Shown piece by piece: positions 1-10,110 of a stretch of 64,000 bases of DNA (position 1 is its first letter; every line of letters starts with the position of its first letter). A program made the translations under genes and the position numbers. This stretch comes from Progne subis subis (taxonomy: Eukaryota > Chordata > Aves > Passeriformes > Hirundinidae), in contig JAKJHU010000151.1 in the NCBI GenBank assembly GCA_022316685.1, positions 682,001 through 746,000 of the forward strand, read 5' to 3'. The notes under the pieces are model-generated. The model was not told where the DNA came from, ran no database searches, and worked only from the letters and a program-made list of their open reading frames with translations.

Positions 1-290
1 GCTGGGAAGTCTTTCTTAATAGGGTTTTAAATACATTTTAATTGTGGGTTTTTAATTTTTTCCCAGGAAATACGCAAAGAGGCTGCAGCAAAATGGGACG
101 GGATCACTTTTACTGCCATCATCCCTCTTGTGGGGTGAGAAGGAGAAGAATATTCCCACTTTTAGAGCAGAATCAAGGGAGCAGGAGGCACTGAGTGGTG
201 GATAATCTGTGCTAGATTTTGGGGCTGAGGTTCTGCCTCAGCCATGAGATGTCTTTAGGCAAGTTTTGGGAAAAAAAATCAAATAATTGC
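1..290. other. unassigned unique sequence
   Basis: AT-rich sequence with no recognisable gene or repeat. It runs up to the first CR1 fragment. No open frame here looks convincing. Confidence 0.4.
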
Positions 291-294
291 GTCA

Positions 295-547
295 GCTTGG
301 GGACAGTTCTGAGCTGGGGGAGAAAAAGGAAAAGGAGGCTCGGGGGAACCTTCTGGCTCTCCACAACTCCCTGGCAGGAGGTGGAGCCAGGCAAGGGTTG
401 GGCTCTGCTCCCAGGGAACGAGAGACAGGACAAGAGGAAACGGCCTCAAGCTGTGCCAGGGGAGGTTCAGGTTGGACATCAGCGGGAATTTCTCCATGGA
501 AAGGGTGGTCAGGCATTCGAAGGGGCTGCTCAGGGAGGTGGTGTGTG
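295..547 (+). mobile_element. CR1 LINE fragment, plus orientation
   Basis: This is the region shortly upstream of the CR1 3' end. It contains the sense-strand blocks GACAGGACAAGAGGAA (424-439) and GGTTCAGGTTGGACATCAG. The copy is cut off at both ends and lacks the 3' tail. Confidence 0.8.
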
Positions 548-955
548 AGAGTTTTGGCTTCTGTTCTTCCTTGCCAAGGTCAGGATGAATAACATGGGAA
601 ACAAAGATGTTTTCACTTGGAATGTGTATTGTATTTTATTTACAGTATTTACAGGCTCACGTGTGTGAGCTCTTAGAAAACAAAGGTAAAAATGGAGAGC
701 TTCTAACTCTTTCCAAGGTTTTTTAAACGATAATCCCCCAATAATGAGATGACATCTATATTATTTATACTTTTGACCCAATAATGACCATCCAAGGCCC
801 ACAATGCAGATATTTTTCACCCAATTACAGAAAACCACCCAAACCCATGAAGAAGAAGGAAGAAGAAGAACAAGAAAAAGGACAAAGACAACACCTCAGA
901 TCGTCCATCTTGACTCATATGTATTGCTATACACTAAAATCTTAAATCTAAGTTT
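548..955. other. unassigned sequence with a purine-rich patch
   Basis: No gene is seen. A GAAGAAGGAAG-type purine patch lies at about 849-885. The rest is AT-rich unique sequence. Confidence 0.4.
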
Positions 956-1104
956 CTAGCATTCCAACAGTGGTGGAGTCCCCATCCCTGGAGGCATCCA
1001 AGGAATGTCTGGATGTGGCACTCAGTGCTCTGGGCTGGGTGACAAGGTGAGGATCAGCCACCTTGGCTTGATGATCCTGGAGGTCTTCTGCAATCGAAAT
1101 GATT
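956..1104 (+). mobile_element. CR1 3' end, plus orientation (first of two in tandem)
   Basis: It runs from GGTGGAGTCCCCATCCCTGG, through the GGGTGACAAGGTG block, to CTTGATGATCCTGGAGGTCTT and an ATGATTCTGGG tail. This 3' end differs from that of the copy that follows, so it belongs to another CR1 subfamily. Confidence 0.75.
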
Positions 1105-1325
1105 CTGGGAAATATGAAATTCTTCCCTGTGAGGGTGGTGAGGTGCTGGCACAGGTTTCCCAGAGAAGCTGTGGCTGCCCCGGATCCCTGGAAGTGTCCA
1201 AGGCCAGGCTGGATGGGGCTTGGAGCATCCTGGGATAGTGGGAGGAGTCCCTGCCCATGGCAGGGGTGGAATGAGATGATCTTGAAGGTCCCTTCCAACC
1301 CAAACCATTCCAGGATTCTATAATT
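1105..1325 (+). mobile_element. CR1 3' end, plus orientation (second of two in tandem)
   Basis: It contains CCCAGAGAAGCTGTGGCTGC, the CCCTGCCCATGGCAGGGG hairpin block and GGTCCCTTCCAACCCAAACC, then the tail CATTCCAGGATTCTATAATTC. It begins right after the tail of the preceding CR1 copy. Confidence 0.9.
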
Positions 1326-2780
1326 CTACTGGAATCTCATCTGGTTCTGGGGCAGTGAAATAATTTGGAGCAGCACAAAACTTTGTCCTGTAGACAATGA
1401 AAATGGTTCTAGCACCTTCCTTCCTTGAAAGTTTGCCATGGATGTCATTGCCTAAAACCAGATGCAAAATTAACCTGTCAAATACTTGATTTCTTAATTT
1501 TATTTCCAAACAATCCAGATAATTTTTTTTTTTCTTCTTCTGACCATGGAAGAGGCCATCACAAGTTTGAGATTCAACCCACACTCCTGCCCAGTGTGCT
1601 GTCTCCCAGCCACTCCAGATCACTGTTGTTGAGCACAACTTTTAATAATGATTCATTTTCCACCCACTGTTCAAATCTTTTGCTGCCCTGACCATTCATT
1701 TATTCCTAAATTTAATACCCTTTTCTTTTGTCTGATCTGAAACACCACACGGGAAATGCAGCAGTTGACTGTGATGGGTCAGAAATCCCCATTTCTATAG
1801 GAACACACGAGAAAAAGGATTTAATATTTGGTGGAGGGACTGTGAGACACCAGCAGAGTAATTTCCATGGCCTTTCCTTTCTCTGATTTCCTGAGTGTGA
1901 AGGAAACTGTAAAAAAAACAAAAGCATTTTCTGAAACTCCCTCCAACACACACAGGTTGCAGGAAGTTATGGGCAGAACAAAATATTGCTGCTACATCTG
2001 GGGATTTTTTTTATTTTTTTTTTTTTTTTAATTACACCTCAGAAAATTCTTATTTCCCATGGATTCCCACCTTCTGTGTTGGTGTACTCTGTAAAACTTG
2101 TGAAAATATGGAGTGGGTTTTTGGAAAACCTGTTACCAATCCCAGTTTGGACATTCAGGGGCACATGAGGCACAGGTTAAACTGAGATTACTCAGGGTTT
2201 TGTAGCTTTTGTTTGGTGCCTGGAGGAGAGGAGGTGTCTCCAGGGCATCTCATTTGTCCCTGGGCGCTCTGAGTCAGACCCAGATTGAGTCATGCCCAGA
2301 TTTTTTTTCCTTCCACCGATTTTAGCAATGCATTAACAGCAGCAGGGAACTCTAGTGGGTTTAAAATCCAAGCTAAGATAAAGGTAAAGCACATAAAAGG
2401 TCCAAAATAGACACAAGAGTTACAAGGGTTTATAAAATTACAAGTTTTCAGGAAAACTTTATTTTATAAAACTCTATCCCATATATGCAGAGGGGTGCAG
2501 CTTTTCACCCCAAATGAGCTGATGAACCAGGAGACTGCAGGGTTTTGGGAGGGTTTTCAGATTTGCTTTTCTCAGGGTCTGACACCAGACAACTTCTTTT
2601 TCACCACTCCCTCTGGAGATTACTCTGCTTTAAAACTTCCCAGCCTGAAGACTTTAAAGCTGAGTGACCTTCCTGTGACCAGTTTTCCATTCCAGTTTTA
2701 GAAATGGTCGTGTCCCTTTGTAGTGGGGATTTAAGCGCAACCTGCTCAGAAATTTAGAGAAAATACTGGTAAAATATTAA
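1326..2780. other. unassigned unique sequence
   Basis: No gene or family repeat is recognised. A T-rich run lies at about 2005-2029. Open frames are short and not persuasive. Confidence 0.4.
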
Positions 2781-2782
2781 AC

Positions 2783-3022
2783 CATTAAGGTTGGAAACGA
2801 TCTCTGAGATCACTGAGCCCAGCTGTTCTCCCAGCACTGCCAGGGCCACCACTAAACCATGTCCCCAAGTGCCCCATCCACACATTTTCTCACTTCCAGA
2901 GATGGTGATTCCACCTCTTCCCTGGGCAGCCCCTTCCAACAACAAGTCTTTCAGTGAGAAAATTTTTCCTAGTATCCGATTTCAACCTCCCCTGGCACAC
3001 CAGCATTATTTTCCTCCAGAAT
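2783..3022 (-). mobile_element. CR1 3' end, minus orientation
   Basis: It begins GGTTGGAAACGATCTCTGAG and reads AAACCATGTCCCCAAGTGCC, then CTTCCCTGGGCAGCCCCTTCC and a block matching the CR1 TTTTTCCTAATATCC motif. This is the reverse complement of a CR1 3' region. Confidence 0.8.
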
Positions 3023-3850
3023 GAAGGGAAACACCATTCCCTACTGTTCCACAAATATCCAAACTTCTGGGATGTTTATCCACCAGGGAATCTTCTGTTT
3101 TATGAAGAGCGGAATCATACTTTGGAGGAATAGCAGAGAATATAGGTCCATAGAATTCTCATGGATCATTGCTGCCCTGAACTGGCCCTAAGCTGCTTTG
3201 TAGAGCTTTGCTCCATGGTTTATTAGGGAAGGTGGAGAGATGGCAATGGATCCGTGATATCCATCATGGAAAAGGTGGCTGCCACTCCTGCCTCTGCTCC
3301 TGAACTGAGCTGTGACTTCCAAATATTTCGCCCCTCCTGAGCTTTGCCTTTGCTGTTGTCTCACCATGCTCTGTTAACTGCTTTGAAAACTGCGATGAAA
3401 GGAATTACCTGGCTGCAGGTGTCACTGAGGATTTATGACATTCTCAAATTCAGCGGTTTTTATCTCGGTGCAGCAGCTTCACCTCCTGCCCCTTCACCCC
3501 CGCCTCAGCAGCTGGGAGAGGAACGTCAAAAAGTACAGTTGATATCATAATGATGTTTTATTGTTTTGATGATATTTTATTATTTCATCAACTCTCAGGG
3601 ATAACAAACAGGGAATTGGGTTTGGGCTGCTCCCTCCTGGCCTCGTGTTGCCTCTGTGCTCCTCTCACAGTGGCATTTCTCACTTGGAGGAGCTTCAGCT
3701 GGAAATAGAGGTCAAGGGATATCTGCTTCCATGAGCACCACTGGCCACGGGGATGTTTTTTGGCCACACATCATATCCCACTGGTCTCCCGGGGAATTTT
3801 CTGTCTGGAATATTTCTTGGGCTAAGCAATCTGCCTCTTATTTCATGACC
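3023..3850. other. unassigned unique sequence
   Basis: No gene, tRNA or repeat family is recognised in this stretch. Confidence 0.4.
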
Positions 3851-3852
3851 CC

Positions 3853-3982
3853 TCTTTCCAAGGCCAGGTTGGATGGAGTTCTGGGCAACCTGGGATAATG
3901 AAAGGCGTCCCTGCTCACAGCAGGAGGTTGAAATTAAATGATCTTTAAAGTCCCTTTTGAACCATTCCATGTTTCTACAACC
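3853..3982 (+). mobile_element. CR1 3' tail fragment, plus orientation
   Basis: It reads CCAAGGCCAGGTTGGATGG, then AACCTGGGATAATGAAAGG, and ends TTTGAACCATTCCATGTTTC. Only the last 130 bases of a CR1 copy remain, and they are rather diverged. Confidence 0.8.
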
Positions 3983-4039
3983 AAGAAGAGGAATGTCAGG
4001 AATCTGAGGAACACCCACAACAAGAAAACCCAGCACAGG

Positions 4040-4400
4040 TTATTTCACGCACTGGGAATCTAAAGAGTTAAGTGATATGGAAGAGCCTAAACGAGCAGAA
4101 CTCAGCCAGAGCCCTGCAGGGGACTGATGAGCAGAAAATGACTTTGCTGAAGAATATTTCATCTCCTGTTAACAGAAACGAGGCACAGATCAACTCTGTG
4201 ATCATTTGTACCTTCCTGGTACAGCCAATTTGATGGGTATCTCGATGATCAGTTGAGCTGGTGAGCAATTAAAGTCTAATTTGCATCTGCACACGGAATT
4301 AAAATGCCGGCTGGATTAATTTTTAAAAGCAGCTCCCTCTCATTGAGCAACGTTAACTGATTGGATCCATGCACAGGATGAGACAGGATTTCTTCTCACG
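4040..4400. promoter_or_regulatory. possible conserved noncoding (enhancer-like) block
   Basis: This repeat-free AT-rich block has an octamer-like ATTTGCAT (4280-4287), TAATT/AATTA homeodomain cores and a GATTGG inverted CCAAT near its end. The look is that of developmental noncoding elements, but this is inference from composition only. Conservation could not be tested. Confidence 0.22.
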
Positions 4401-5480
4401 AAGGGAGAGATGCCGCCCTGGAACTCAAGGAAATCTCCGCTTTGCTCAGCCGGTGATAAATGCTTCCAGCAGCTCTTCCAGGTAAAGAAAAGGCTGTTCC
4501 ATGACTTCATTCCAGTGAAACCTTAACTACCACAATCTCCAGAGTTTATTGTCCACAGAAGTTGCCATTTTCATGGCAAACTGCATTAAATAAACTGACT
4601 TGAGTGGATGTTGCAGAGTTTCTCTTACAGCAACCTGCGTGCATCTGTCCTAAAGAGATGAGAAAATTCTCCCAGCAGCCCCGGGCTTCTGATGGGTGGA
4701 GCAGCCCCAGGAGAAACCTATTTACACAGGAAAACTTGTGGATTTGTCAAGCAGGTGGGGAAAAGGCAGAATTTTCACTGTGGAAAAATATTGGGCAAGA
4801 TGATTTTTTATGTGCTTCAACACCCAGTGGAGCTGTGCCCACGGAAAACATAAAAACTCCATTTGCAGGTCTGTTTTGTAAAGAGGAAGAAAAAAAAAAA
4901 ATTACATCTAAAAAGAATGGAAAGGTTCTGTTACAAGCTGAGAAGGAAAAAGAAGTTTTAAATTGAAAATTCAGTTTGATCCCACCTGCTTCTGAAACAC
5001 TGGAAGGTTACTGATCCACAGAAATGTTCATTATTGTCTACTTTTACCCAATCTGGTTTAAGAAAAGTGTAAGGTCCTGAAGACAGGGAGCGCCCTTTCT
5101 CTCCCAGAAGTTTTATATATTAAATAAACAGTGTGTTCAACATTCTTTAAATATATATTTTTCTAAGACTGAAGCTTGTCACCACTTCCACTCCAAGAAT
5201 ATAATTTTTTTCTCTGCAAATTAAGCACTTTGAGAGCACAGAAGTGCCTGGATGAAAGGTATTCCCTCTGAGTCCACAGCTCATTGCTGCAGCATTTCCA
5301 AAATGTTTTCTCCTGTTTCCAAAGCCAGGTAAAACCTGGTCCTGGCTGGGACTTTTCCGAGTCCTGAGTGGAAGCCGCTGTCTTTGTTTGATGGGTCTGG
5401 GAATGTTGCCTCGGAATAACCAACTCTGGGTGGCTTGGATGCTGACTTGGCATTGGATATTAGGAAAAATGTTATTTACA
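4401..5480. other. unassigned unique sequence
   Basis: No gene or repeat family is recognised. AT-rich patches occur near 4880-4960 and 5110-5160. Confidence 0.4.
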
Positions 5481-5482
5481 TT

Positions 5483-5536
5483 CTAAGAGGTGAGGCCTGG
5501 CAGAGGCTGCCCAGAGAAGCTCTGACAGGGGGAAAA
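5483..5536 (+). mobile_element. CR1 fragment, plus, 5' part of a copy split by an LTR
   Basis: It reads GGCAGAGGCTGCCCAGAGAAG and stops at the LTR. The CR1 text resumes with CCCCATCCCTGGAAGCGTCC at 5973 on the far side, so the two pieces are one interrupted element. Confidence 0.75.
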
Positions 5537-5539
5537 TGA

Positions 5540-5969
5540 TGCCTCAAGTTTTAGCTTTCATATTTTCATATTCTGTGCTGCCCAGGGGTGCAGTTCTGTG
5601 TCTGACATTCAGTGTCACTCAGCTCTCTGCACAGAGCAGGGAGACAAAATAAATCCTTTTCCTGCTGGAGACCAAGGACATCTTTCAGGCCCAAAAGCAA
5701 AAATAACGGTGGACTGAAGAGAGAAAACAAGGATGGGACTTCACAACATGGAGCTGGAATTAGACAACTAAACTCCCATATGCAAATTGACCAAAACTCA
5801 TAAAAGTGTAAGACCTCGTGACCGATCATCCATTTTGTGACCATTTTGGGTCCATCTTGGGTGTAGCCCTGGCCAGGCTCTTATACTGCCCTTAAAGGCC
5901 TTTCAATAAATATCTACTTTATTCCCTAGTTCTATTCAATCTCTGTTTCAGGTCAGCCTTCCCAAGGCA
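5540..5969 (+). mobile_element. solo LTR, family A, plus orientation, inside CR1
   Basis: This 430-bp LTR starts TGCCTCAAGTTTTAGC and ends CCCAAGGCA, so its ends form an inverted repeat (TGCCT/AGGCA). An AATAAA polyadenylation signal sits at 5905-5910. The same sequence recurs inverted at 6515-6962. No internal retroviral sequence is attached, so it is a solo LTR of an endogenous retrovirus-like element. The flanking target duplication is unclear, because the left junction has about 10 extra bases relative to the CR1 target. Confidence 0.8.
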
Positions 5970-5972
5970 TCA

Positions 5973-6110
5973 CCCCATCCCTGGAAGCGTCCAAGGCCAG
6001 GTTGGACAGGACTTGGAACAACCTGGGATAGTGGAAGATGTCCCTGCCCATGGTGGGGATTGGAATGAGGTTATTTTCCAAGTCCCCTTCCAACCCTGGT
6101 TGAGGGAAAG
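5973..6110 (+). mobile_element. CR1 3' end, plus, 3' part of the split copy
   Basis: It continues the copy interrupted at 5536: CCCCATCCCTGGAAGCGTCC, GGTTGGACAGGACTTGGAAC, and the ending CCCCTTCCAACCCTGG. The octamer tail is missing. Confidence 0.8.
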
Positions 6111-6199
6111 TTGTAGCAGAGCCAGGAGGGTCATCCCTGTCCTGGTGGAATCAGGCCCAGCATCTCCAGCCAGGTCTGGAGGGGATTGTCCCACCCTGC

Positions 6200-6509
6200 T
6201 CTGGGCTGGGATGGCCTCACCTGGAATGTTGTTCATAGTTTTGGGCGCCACAATATAAGAAAGACATTAAGCCATTTGAGAATGTCCAATTTGAGCTGCA
6301 AAATGGTCAAGGACCTTGAGGGGAAGCCCTCTGAAGAACGGCTGAGGGCACTTGGTTTGTTCAGCTGGAGAAGACGAGGCTGAAGGGAAGCTCATCACAG
6401 CTCCAACCTTCTCCTGAGGGGAAGAGGAGGGGCAGGCACTGTTCTCTTCCTTCTGGTGACCTGTGACACGTCCCCAGAGAATTCCCCGAGGGAACAGCCT
6501 GGAGTTATG
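6200..6509 (+). mobile_element. CR1 fragment, plus, 5' part of a second LTR-split copy
   Basis: Matches the more internal CR1 text: TTCATAGTTTTGGGCGCC, AGACATTAAG, CTGAAGAACGGCTGAGGGCA and GTTCAGCTGGAGAAGACGAGG. It runs to the left junction of the inverted LTR, ending at 6509 just before the TCAAG target repeat (6510-6514). Confidence 0.8.
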
Positions 6510-6514
6510 TCAAG

Positions 6515-6962
6515 TCAATGCCTTGGGAAAGCTGATCTGGAAGAGAGACTGGACAGAGCTGGAGAATAAAACAGATATTGATTAAAAGGCCTTTAAGGGT
6601 TCACCTTGGGCAGGACAAGAGCCTGACCAGGGCTACACCCAAGATAGACCGAAAATGGTCACAAAAATGGATGGCCAGTCACAAGGTCTCACACTTTTAT
6701 AAGTTTTGATCTGTTTGCATCTTGAGGTTTAATTGTCAATTACAGCTCCAGGTTGTGAAATCTCATCCTTCTTGTTTTCTTCCTTCAGTTCACCGTTGTT
6801 TGTTCTTTGGGGACTGAAAGTTGTCTGTGGTCTGCAGCAGGAAAAGGATTTGTTTTGTCTCCCTACTCTGTGAAGAGAGCTGAGTGACACTGAATGTGAG
6901 GCTCAGAGCTGCACCCCTGGGCAGCGCAGAATCTGAAAATATGAAAGCTAAAACTGAAGGCA
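6515..6962 (-). mobile_element. solo LTR, family A, minus orientation, inside CR1
   Basis: It is the reverse complement of the LTR at 5540-5969, with clear similarity throughout (TGAAAATATGAAAGC, CCACAGACAACTTTC and similar blocks when read in sense). It is flanked by TCAAG at 6510-6514 and 6963-6967, a 5-bp target site duplication. The bases outside join into uninterrupted CR1 text (GTGTCAAG then GTGAGGTTCAGG style). A 5-bp duplication fits the ERVL-type retroviral elements of vertebrates, but class assignment is inference. Confidence 0.82.
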
Positions 6963-7225
6963 TCAAGGTGAGGTTCAGGTTGGATATTAGGAAAAGGTTC
7001 TTCACCCAGAGGGTGGTTGGGCACTGAACAGTCTCCCCAGGGCAGGGGTCACAGGATCAGCCTGACAGAGTTCAAGGAGTGTTTGGACAAAGCTCTCCAG
7101 CTTTGGTGTGGATATCTCCTGCTTTGGAGATATGGTGTGACTCTTAGGGTGTCCTGTCCAGGGCCAGGAGTTGGACTGGATGATTCTTGTGACTCCCTTC
7201 CAACTCAGGATATTCTGTGATTCTG
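6963..7225 (+). mobile_element. CR1 3' end, plus, 3' part of the second split copy
   Basis: It resumes with GGTGAGGTTCAGGTTGGATA, GGGTGGTTGGGCACTGAACAG and GGACTGGATGATTCTTGTG, and ends CCCTTCCAACTCAGGATATTC with a TGTGATTCTG tail. This completes the copy begun at 6200. Confidence 0.88.
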
Positions 7226-7630
7226 ATTTAAATCAGCTGCTCAGAGGTGCTCTCATTCCTTCACGCCCCTTAAATGCCCTGTGCAGGGAGACTTAAGAAG
7301 GGTACATCTTCCTTCTGAAGAAAAATAAGGGCAGCACATCCAGTCCCCAGACACTTCTGCTGACTCCAGACCGGTTCACGTGGTCATGGAAGTGCCTCCA
7401 GGTGCATTCCTTATGGAGAGGGTGGGAGAAATTGCAGCTCTGCATGTGCAGTTATATGTTCTAAGTGCATTTCAATTACCAATGTAATGGGAAAGGAAAC
7501 ATCCTGCTGCCACTCAAATTGCCTTTGATTGCCCTTTTTTTTCTTTAGCAGATAAGTGGTAAGTGAAAAATATGAGATATCCAATATGAATAAAGAATAC
7601 CACATCCTGGAAAGTTAAATGCACTAAAAT
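7226..7630. other. unassigned unique sequence
   Basis: No gene or repeat is recognised between two CR1 pieces. Confidence 0.4.
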
Positions 7631-7631
7631 A

Positions 7632-7757
7632 TCCAGGCCAGGCTGGGGATTGGAGCAACGTGGTCTAATGGAAAGTGTTCCAGTCCATGGTACGGCATTG
7701 GAATGAGATGACCTTGAAAACCATTCCTTCCCAAACCACTCCATGATTCTGTGAACA
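7632..7757 (+). mobile_element. CR1 3' tail fragment, plus orientation
   Basis: It reads CCAGGCCAGGCTGGGGATTGG, AACGTGGTCTAATGGAAAG, CCCAAACCACTCCATGATTC and a TGTGAAC end. Only the terminal part of CR1 survives. Confidence 0.85.
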
Positions 7758-8063
7758 TCCCTGCACAGCCACATCCACCAGTTCTGACCTTGGCTTTGCA
7801 GGAGTGCCACACCACTGGGCCGATGGGACCCAGATGCTTTTGACAACATTTTAACATCAGTCAGATGTAGCCAAAAGCTTGCAAAAAAAGCACGAGGGGA
7901 ATTGGATTTTTGCACTCGAGGGATTAGAGTGACATCAGGGCTGGGTTGATCCTGAGACAGAGAAAGGAAGGAAAAAACCAGGACAGAAGAAATCTGTGTA
8001 GGCATTGGAAGAGCCTGGCACAGCAGGGACAGGGAAGGAGTCGTGGGATGTTCCTGATGGAGG
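7758..8063. other. unassigned unique sequence
   Basis: No gene or repeat family is recognised up to the purine array. Confidence 0.4.
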
Positions 8064-8213
8064 GGAAGAGGAAGAGGAAGAGGAAGAGGAAGAGGAAGAG
8101 GAAGAGGAAGAGGAAGAGGAAGAGGAGGAGGAGGAGGAGGAGGAAGGGGAAGGGGAAGGGGAAGAGGAAGAGGAAGAGGAAGAGGAAGAGGAAGAGGAAG
8201 AGGAAGAGGAAGG
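8064..8213 (+). repeat. (GAAGAG)n hexanucleotide microsatellite
   Basis: About 150 bp of pure purine on this strand. GGAAGA units flank a short (GAG)n core near 8124-8143 and three GGGGAA units near 8146-8160. All frames through it read as charged or Leu/Ser homopolymers, so the open frames here are artefacts. Confidence 0.97.
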
Positions 8214-9310
8214 TGGGGTTTTTGCTGCTGGCCAAATGTGCATCCCACTCACACCAGGCTCCACCTTGAATGTGACAGAAACCAGCCTGTTTTTGCCAGT
8301 TTTTCAGCAGGGCAAAAGTCTGTGTTGAGAATCATAAATATTTTGGTGGCCCAGAAAGCTGTTCCTTCCACAGAGAACTGTGTGTGAATGAATTAACGTT
8401 GCTGGGGTGGGTTTAGGGTTGCTGTCATGGTTTTAGGTCCCAAAGAAGGATCTCTGTGTCCTATGGCACCATTGGATCACTCTTGGGAAAAGCCATTTCC
8501 AGTTCCTCTGGAGTCCACCTGCCACAGAAAAGAAGGGGGGAAAAGGCCCTTTGTGGCTTACAGGTGTCTGAAGTGAAGGGTGTAACAAGGATCTTTCTGA
8601 ATTCTGTGATAAAAGCCAGGAGATGTACTTCTGGCAGGCAGAAGTCGTTCTGAGAGCAGCCAGCAGAACAAATTGTAACAATCACTTGACAAAATCGTCT
8701 AAATTAAATTTCAGGTTTAAAAAAAAAAAAAAAAAGCCTTGTGGAAATCAAGCTGATAACCCATGCATTAAAAGCAAATCAGGATACTTGAGAAGCACTT
8801 TGTAAAGAGGAAATCACAGCCCCACATCTCTAAACTGGGAGTTTTTGACACCCTGGTGCAGTGGAGCTGCAAGATCTTCAGATCACAGAGAAACTCCCTG
8901 TTCTCAGCCTTTATCAGCAGCTTCACTCCCATCTTGTCCACACAGAGATGGTCAGGAATATAAATTTGTGCCAACAGAAATAGGAATAGATTCAGGTTTT
9001 GCTGCTCTAGAATTTGCAGAACTCCTGGTTGGAGTTTGCTGTGGCTGTAGCTCTGCATCTAACATTGATCACTGTGCTCTGTGCTTCCCCCACATTCTCA
9101 AGGTTTTTGTTTTGTTTTGGTTTGGTTTTTTTTCTGGAGTTGGATTCACTGTAGAAAACTCGCCTTGTCATTTGAAGGCCTCTCACAAAGTGTCTCAGTG
9201 CCTGCAGGGCTCAAGTTAATATTTTCTTCAGTTTAAATGTGTTCTGGTTGAGGCAATGACAAGAGGCTGCAGGGATGATACGGAGGTTGCAGCAGCTTCA
9301 GAAAATATTA
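8214..9310. other. unassigned unique sequence
   Basis: No gene is supported. A 17-base A run is at about 8719-8735, and T/G-rich sequence lies at 9105-9135. Confidence 0.4.
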
Positions 9311-9311
9311 G

Positions 9312-9425
9312 TTCACAGAATTTTAGAGAGGTTTGGGTTGGAAGGAGAGTTCTGGATTATCTCATTCCACCCCTCTGCCACGGGCAGGGACTCCTTCCAC
9401 TAGACAGGGCTGCTCAAACTGAGCT
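9312..9425 (-). mobile_element. CR1 3' tail fragment, minus orientation
   Basis: It begins CACAGAATTTTAGAGAGG, then GTTTGGGTTGGAAGGAG, CACGGGCAGGGACTCCTTCC and CTAGACAGGGCTGCTCAAAC. It is the reverse complement of a CR1 3' end. Confidence 0.85.
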
Positions 9426-9940
9426 TGAGTAGGGCACAGAAAATCAGCGTGCTCAAAAATATTTGTCAGCTTTAAAATTCATTTAATGAATTTTAATTTC
9501 AGATTAAACCAGAAAATCTCTAATGTTGCTGGAACTCTGCCGGAAGTCATAAGTGACTTTAAAACACAGGATCCTGACAAGCTGCCCATGATCTCTGGGC
9601 TGGAAAAAGTAGGAGATATCCATCCATTTTGTAATTCCTGAGGATGGCTCTCCAAAATCCCCAGGATATGGGCAGGCTGGCACACAGAAGGAATGCACAG
9701 CACTGAGGGAATGTGACAGTGAATTTTTTTATTCCACTTTGTCTTACTGGTTCTTTCCGCAGATCAAACATGGCATCTTCCCATCCCATTCCCACTTGGA
9801 CAAGCAGCAGGATACTCTGGACCATCCCAGTTCAGAACAAACTTCAGCTAAATCTGAGTTAATAAATGATGGTGGCCACATGTCCCAAATTTATCAGCAC
9901 AGTCCCAGATGAGCAGTGTCACATCATCCCTTTTGCTTGT
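9426..9940. other. unassigned unique sequence
   Basis: No gene or repeat family is recognised. Confidence 0.4.
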
Positions 9941-9946
9941 GGCATT

Positions 9947-10000
9947 ATTCACAAAATAAATTTTATTCACAGAATAAATTTTATTCACGGAATAAAAAAT
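9947..10000. repeat. 18-bp tandem repeat, three copies, beside a CR1 tail
   Basis: Three consecutive 18-base units of the form ATTCACAGAATAAATTTT at 9947-9964, 9965-9982 and 9983-10000, with one to a few differences each. They abut the 3' tail of a minus-strand CR1 copy (CACAGAACAATTTAGG), so they may have grown from that tail. Confidence 0.85.
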
Positions 10001-10110
10001 CACAGAACAATTTAGGATGGAAGAGATCTTTAAAATCTTTAAAACCCCTCCATGGGCAGGGACACCTTCCACTAGACCAAGTTACTCACAGCCCCATCTA
10101 AGCTGGACTT
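10001..10110 (-). mobile_element. CR1 3' tail fragment, minus orientation
   Basis: It reads CACAGAACAATTTAGGATGG, CATGGGCAGGGACACCTTCC, ACTAGACCAAGTTACTCAC and CCCCATCTAAGCTGGACTTG, a reverse-complement CR1 3' end. Confidence 0.85.

Noticed and set aside
7514..8248. 244-codon minus-strand open frame with Pro-Leu repeats
   Set aside because: It is the GAAGAG microsatellite read through in all frames, joined to a CR1 tail. No gene evidence.
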